A DNA stretch of 64,000 nt from Prinia subflava (taxonomy: Eukaryota > Chordata > Aves > Passeriformes > Cisticolidae). The stretch covers positions 16,020,692 through 16,084,691 of the forward strand of contig NC_086258.1 of the NCBI RefSeq assembly GCF_021018805.1, written 5' to 3'. The number at the start of each line of letters is the position of its first letter. The first letter of the stretch is position 1. The notes under the pieces are model-generated. The model was given only the letters and a program-made list of their open reading frames with translations. It made no database searches and was not told the origin of the DNA. Made by a program: the position numbers and the translations under genes. Below, piece by piece: positions 62,740 through 64,000 of the stretch.

Positions 62740-64000
62740 AAAATCTGTCCCTCTGGGGTTTGGTGCCTGCCTGCATCTCCAGCCTCTCCAACACTGCACA
62801 GACTCAGAGCTTTCTTACACACACTATTTCCCTCTCCACTGAGGGAACAGAGAGATTTCCAGAACCTGTGTATTTATGAAGTCTGTGTTGCTTGTTCCTG
62901 TAGCGTTTATTTTTCTCTCTCTTTGGAAAGCACAGAAGTTCAACGCAGGCCCTTAGAAACACAGCTGCTGTTACCTTTCAGCTGGGTGCTACTCTGTGGA
63001 AAAATCCTAAAAAGATTTTTTAGGGTAGGAAATTAGAGGCAAGTTTCCATCACTGTGGACAACAATACATGAAAGGCTGTAGATTTTAATCCAAGATTTT
63101 TAATATGAATATTTCATCCTGCAGCCTTTACAGCTGCCTGGAGGTTTGGAAAAGTCTGTTTATGTACAGATCCATGGAGAAGTAGACAGTATTTATTCTT
63201 AGGCTGGAAAACCTGGTGGGTTACACAACAGCCCAACTTTATACCCTCAGTTTAGGAATGTGCTGTGGCTGTTAAAGACAGCATTTATGTACCCAAGTGA
63301 ACTCTAAGTGTAAGCTGAATGTTTAGCACATATTTCAGTGCTATTTTCACAGCAGGGTCTATAGGCAATGTGTTCCCTTTAGCCATGCTTCTCACAATTC
63401 TACATTCTTATATTACAGCTTATGGCTTAAAAAGAAGGGAGCTATGTTGTTTCACTTCCCAGTACCAAATATTTTTCCTGAGAATAATTGCTTATCCAGA
63501 GTTTGCTTATATAAGAATTAAACACAAATTTCCATTAAAATTATTAAAAACATCTTTCTACAGCTTTGCTCTTTCAGTTTCTCTTCTAATGTTCAGAATC
63601 ACATAAAATAGTAATGAGCATACATAGCCTTCTGCTGTTTTCATAGACAAGGCAGTAAAAGAGACAGTTGCTGTTCCCTTGAGTGCCAGCCCACGAATTG
63701 GAAAGTCTAATCAGCCACAGAGTCTGACACACTTGATAGTCCCTGTATTTCATTACTGCTATATTATAATCTTTCCTATTTGAATTCTGTATTCTATATT
63801 AAAAGAAGCAAGAAGTAACAGAGATAATCAAATTAGGGCAGTAAGAGAGGAGTTAAAGTAACTCTCCTAATTCCCCCAGCCTGATGCTTTGGAATTCTCT
63901 TTCCAGTGCAAGAGTTGGTCTGAGAACACCTGCAGCTGGTACCTGGCACAGTGCAGCCCTCACACTCTGCTGGGGCTGGCTTGGAAGGGTTCAGCTTTGC
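62740..64000. other. Noncoding stretch, no gene seen
   Basis: Unique sequence to the window edge. Frames of 112 codons (62698-63036) and 95 codons (63319-63606) on the plus strand are not recognised. The first of these starts inside the hairpin, which argues against it being a gene. Confidence 0.5.

Overview
This window reads as about 64 kb of gene-free nuclear DNA from a bird, most likely a songbird or a close relative. The evidence is AT-rich, CpG-poor sequence, three 3'-truncated CR1 LINE tails (the usual avian LINE, two ending in ATTCTGTG/GATTCTAT-type 3' ends), and a small set of short solo LTRs of avian endogenous retrovirus type. I found no protein-coding exon, rRNA, tRNA or CRISPR array that I can defend. 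All reading frames are short and stop-rich except two long ones (326 and 240 codons) that are read-throughs of a purine microsatellite. The window is therefore either a gene desert or the inside of a very long intron.

Layout: 0-20 kb is unique noncoding DNA with an A9G array near 0.4 kb, small tandem duplications, and three AT-rich blocks dense in homeodomain/POU-like sites that I flag as candidate conserved regulatory elements (3.9-4.2, 11.3-12.4 and 15.9-16.2 kb). At 20.2-20.9 kb lies a 652-base uninterrupted purine tract made of 44 GGAA units followed by GAAA/GAGA arrays. At 22.5-24.4 kb there is a cluster of four LTRs in the order plus, plus, minus, minus, the outer two being diverged copies of one family in inverted orientation. 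A solo LTR with a perfect 6-bp target duplication is at 28.7-29.4 kb. An LTR-like element at about 34.0-34.4 kb (minus) shares its 5' half with one at 55.65-56.26 kb (plus). The latter has a 5-bp GCCCG target duplication and carries an (ATTTT)n/(GGTTTTT)n expansion inside it. CR1 tails lie at 45.4-45.8, about 49.1-49.2 and 52.0-52.4 kb. A second A10G array is at 37.8 kb and a perfect 16-bp hairpin is at 62.7 kb.

No genes work together here. The content is retroelement debris, simple repeats and possible long-range regulatory DNA. Calls of regulatory function are inference from motif content and would need cross-species alignment. Retroelement calls rest on terminal TG/CA, target duplications, TATA and poly(A) signals, and similarity between copies inside the window. 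No database was searched.
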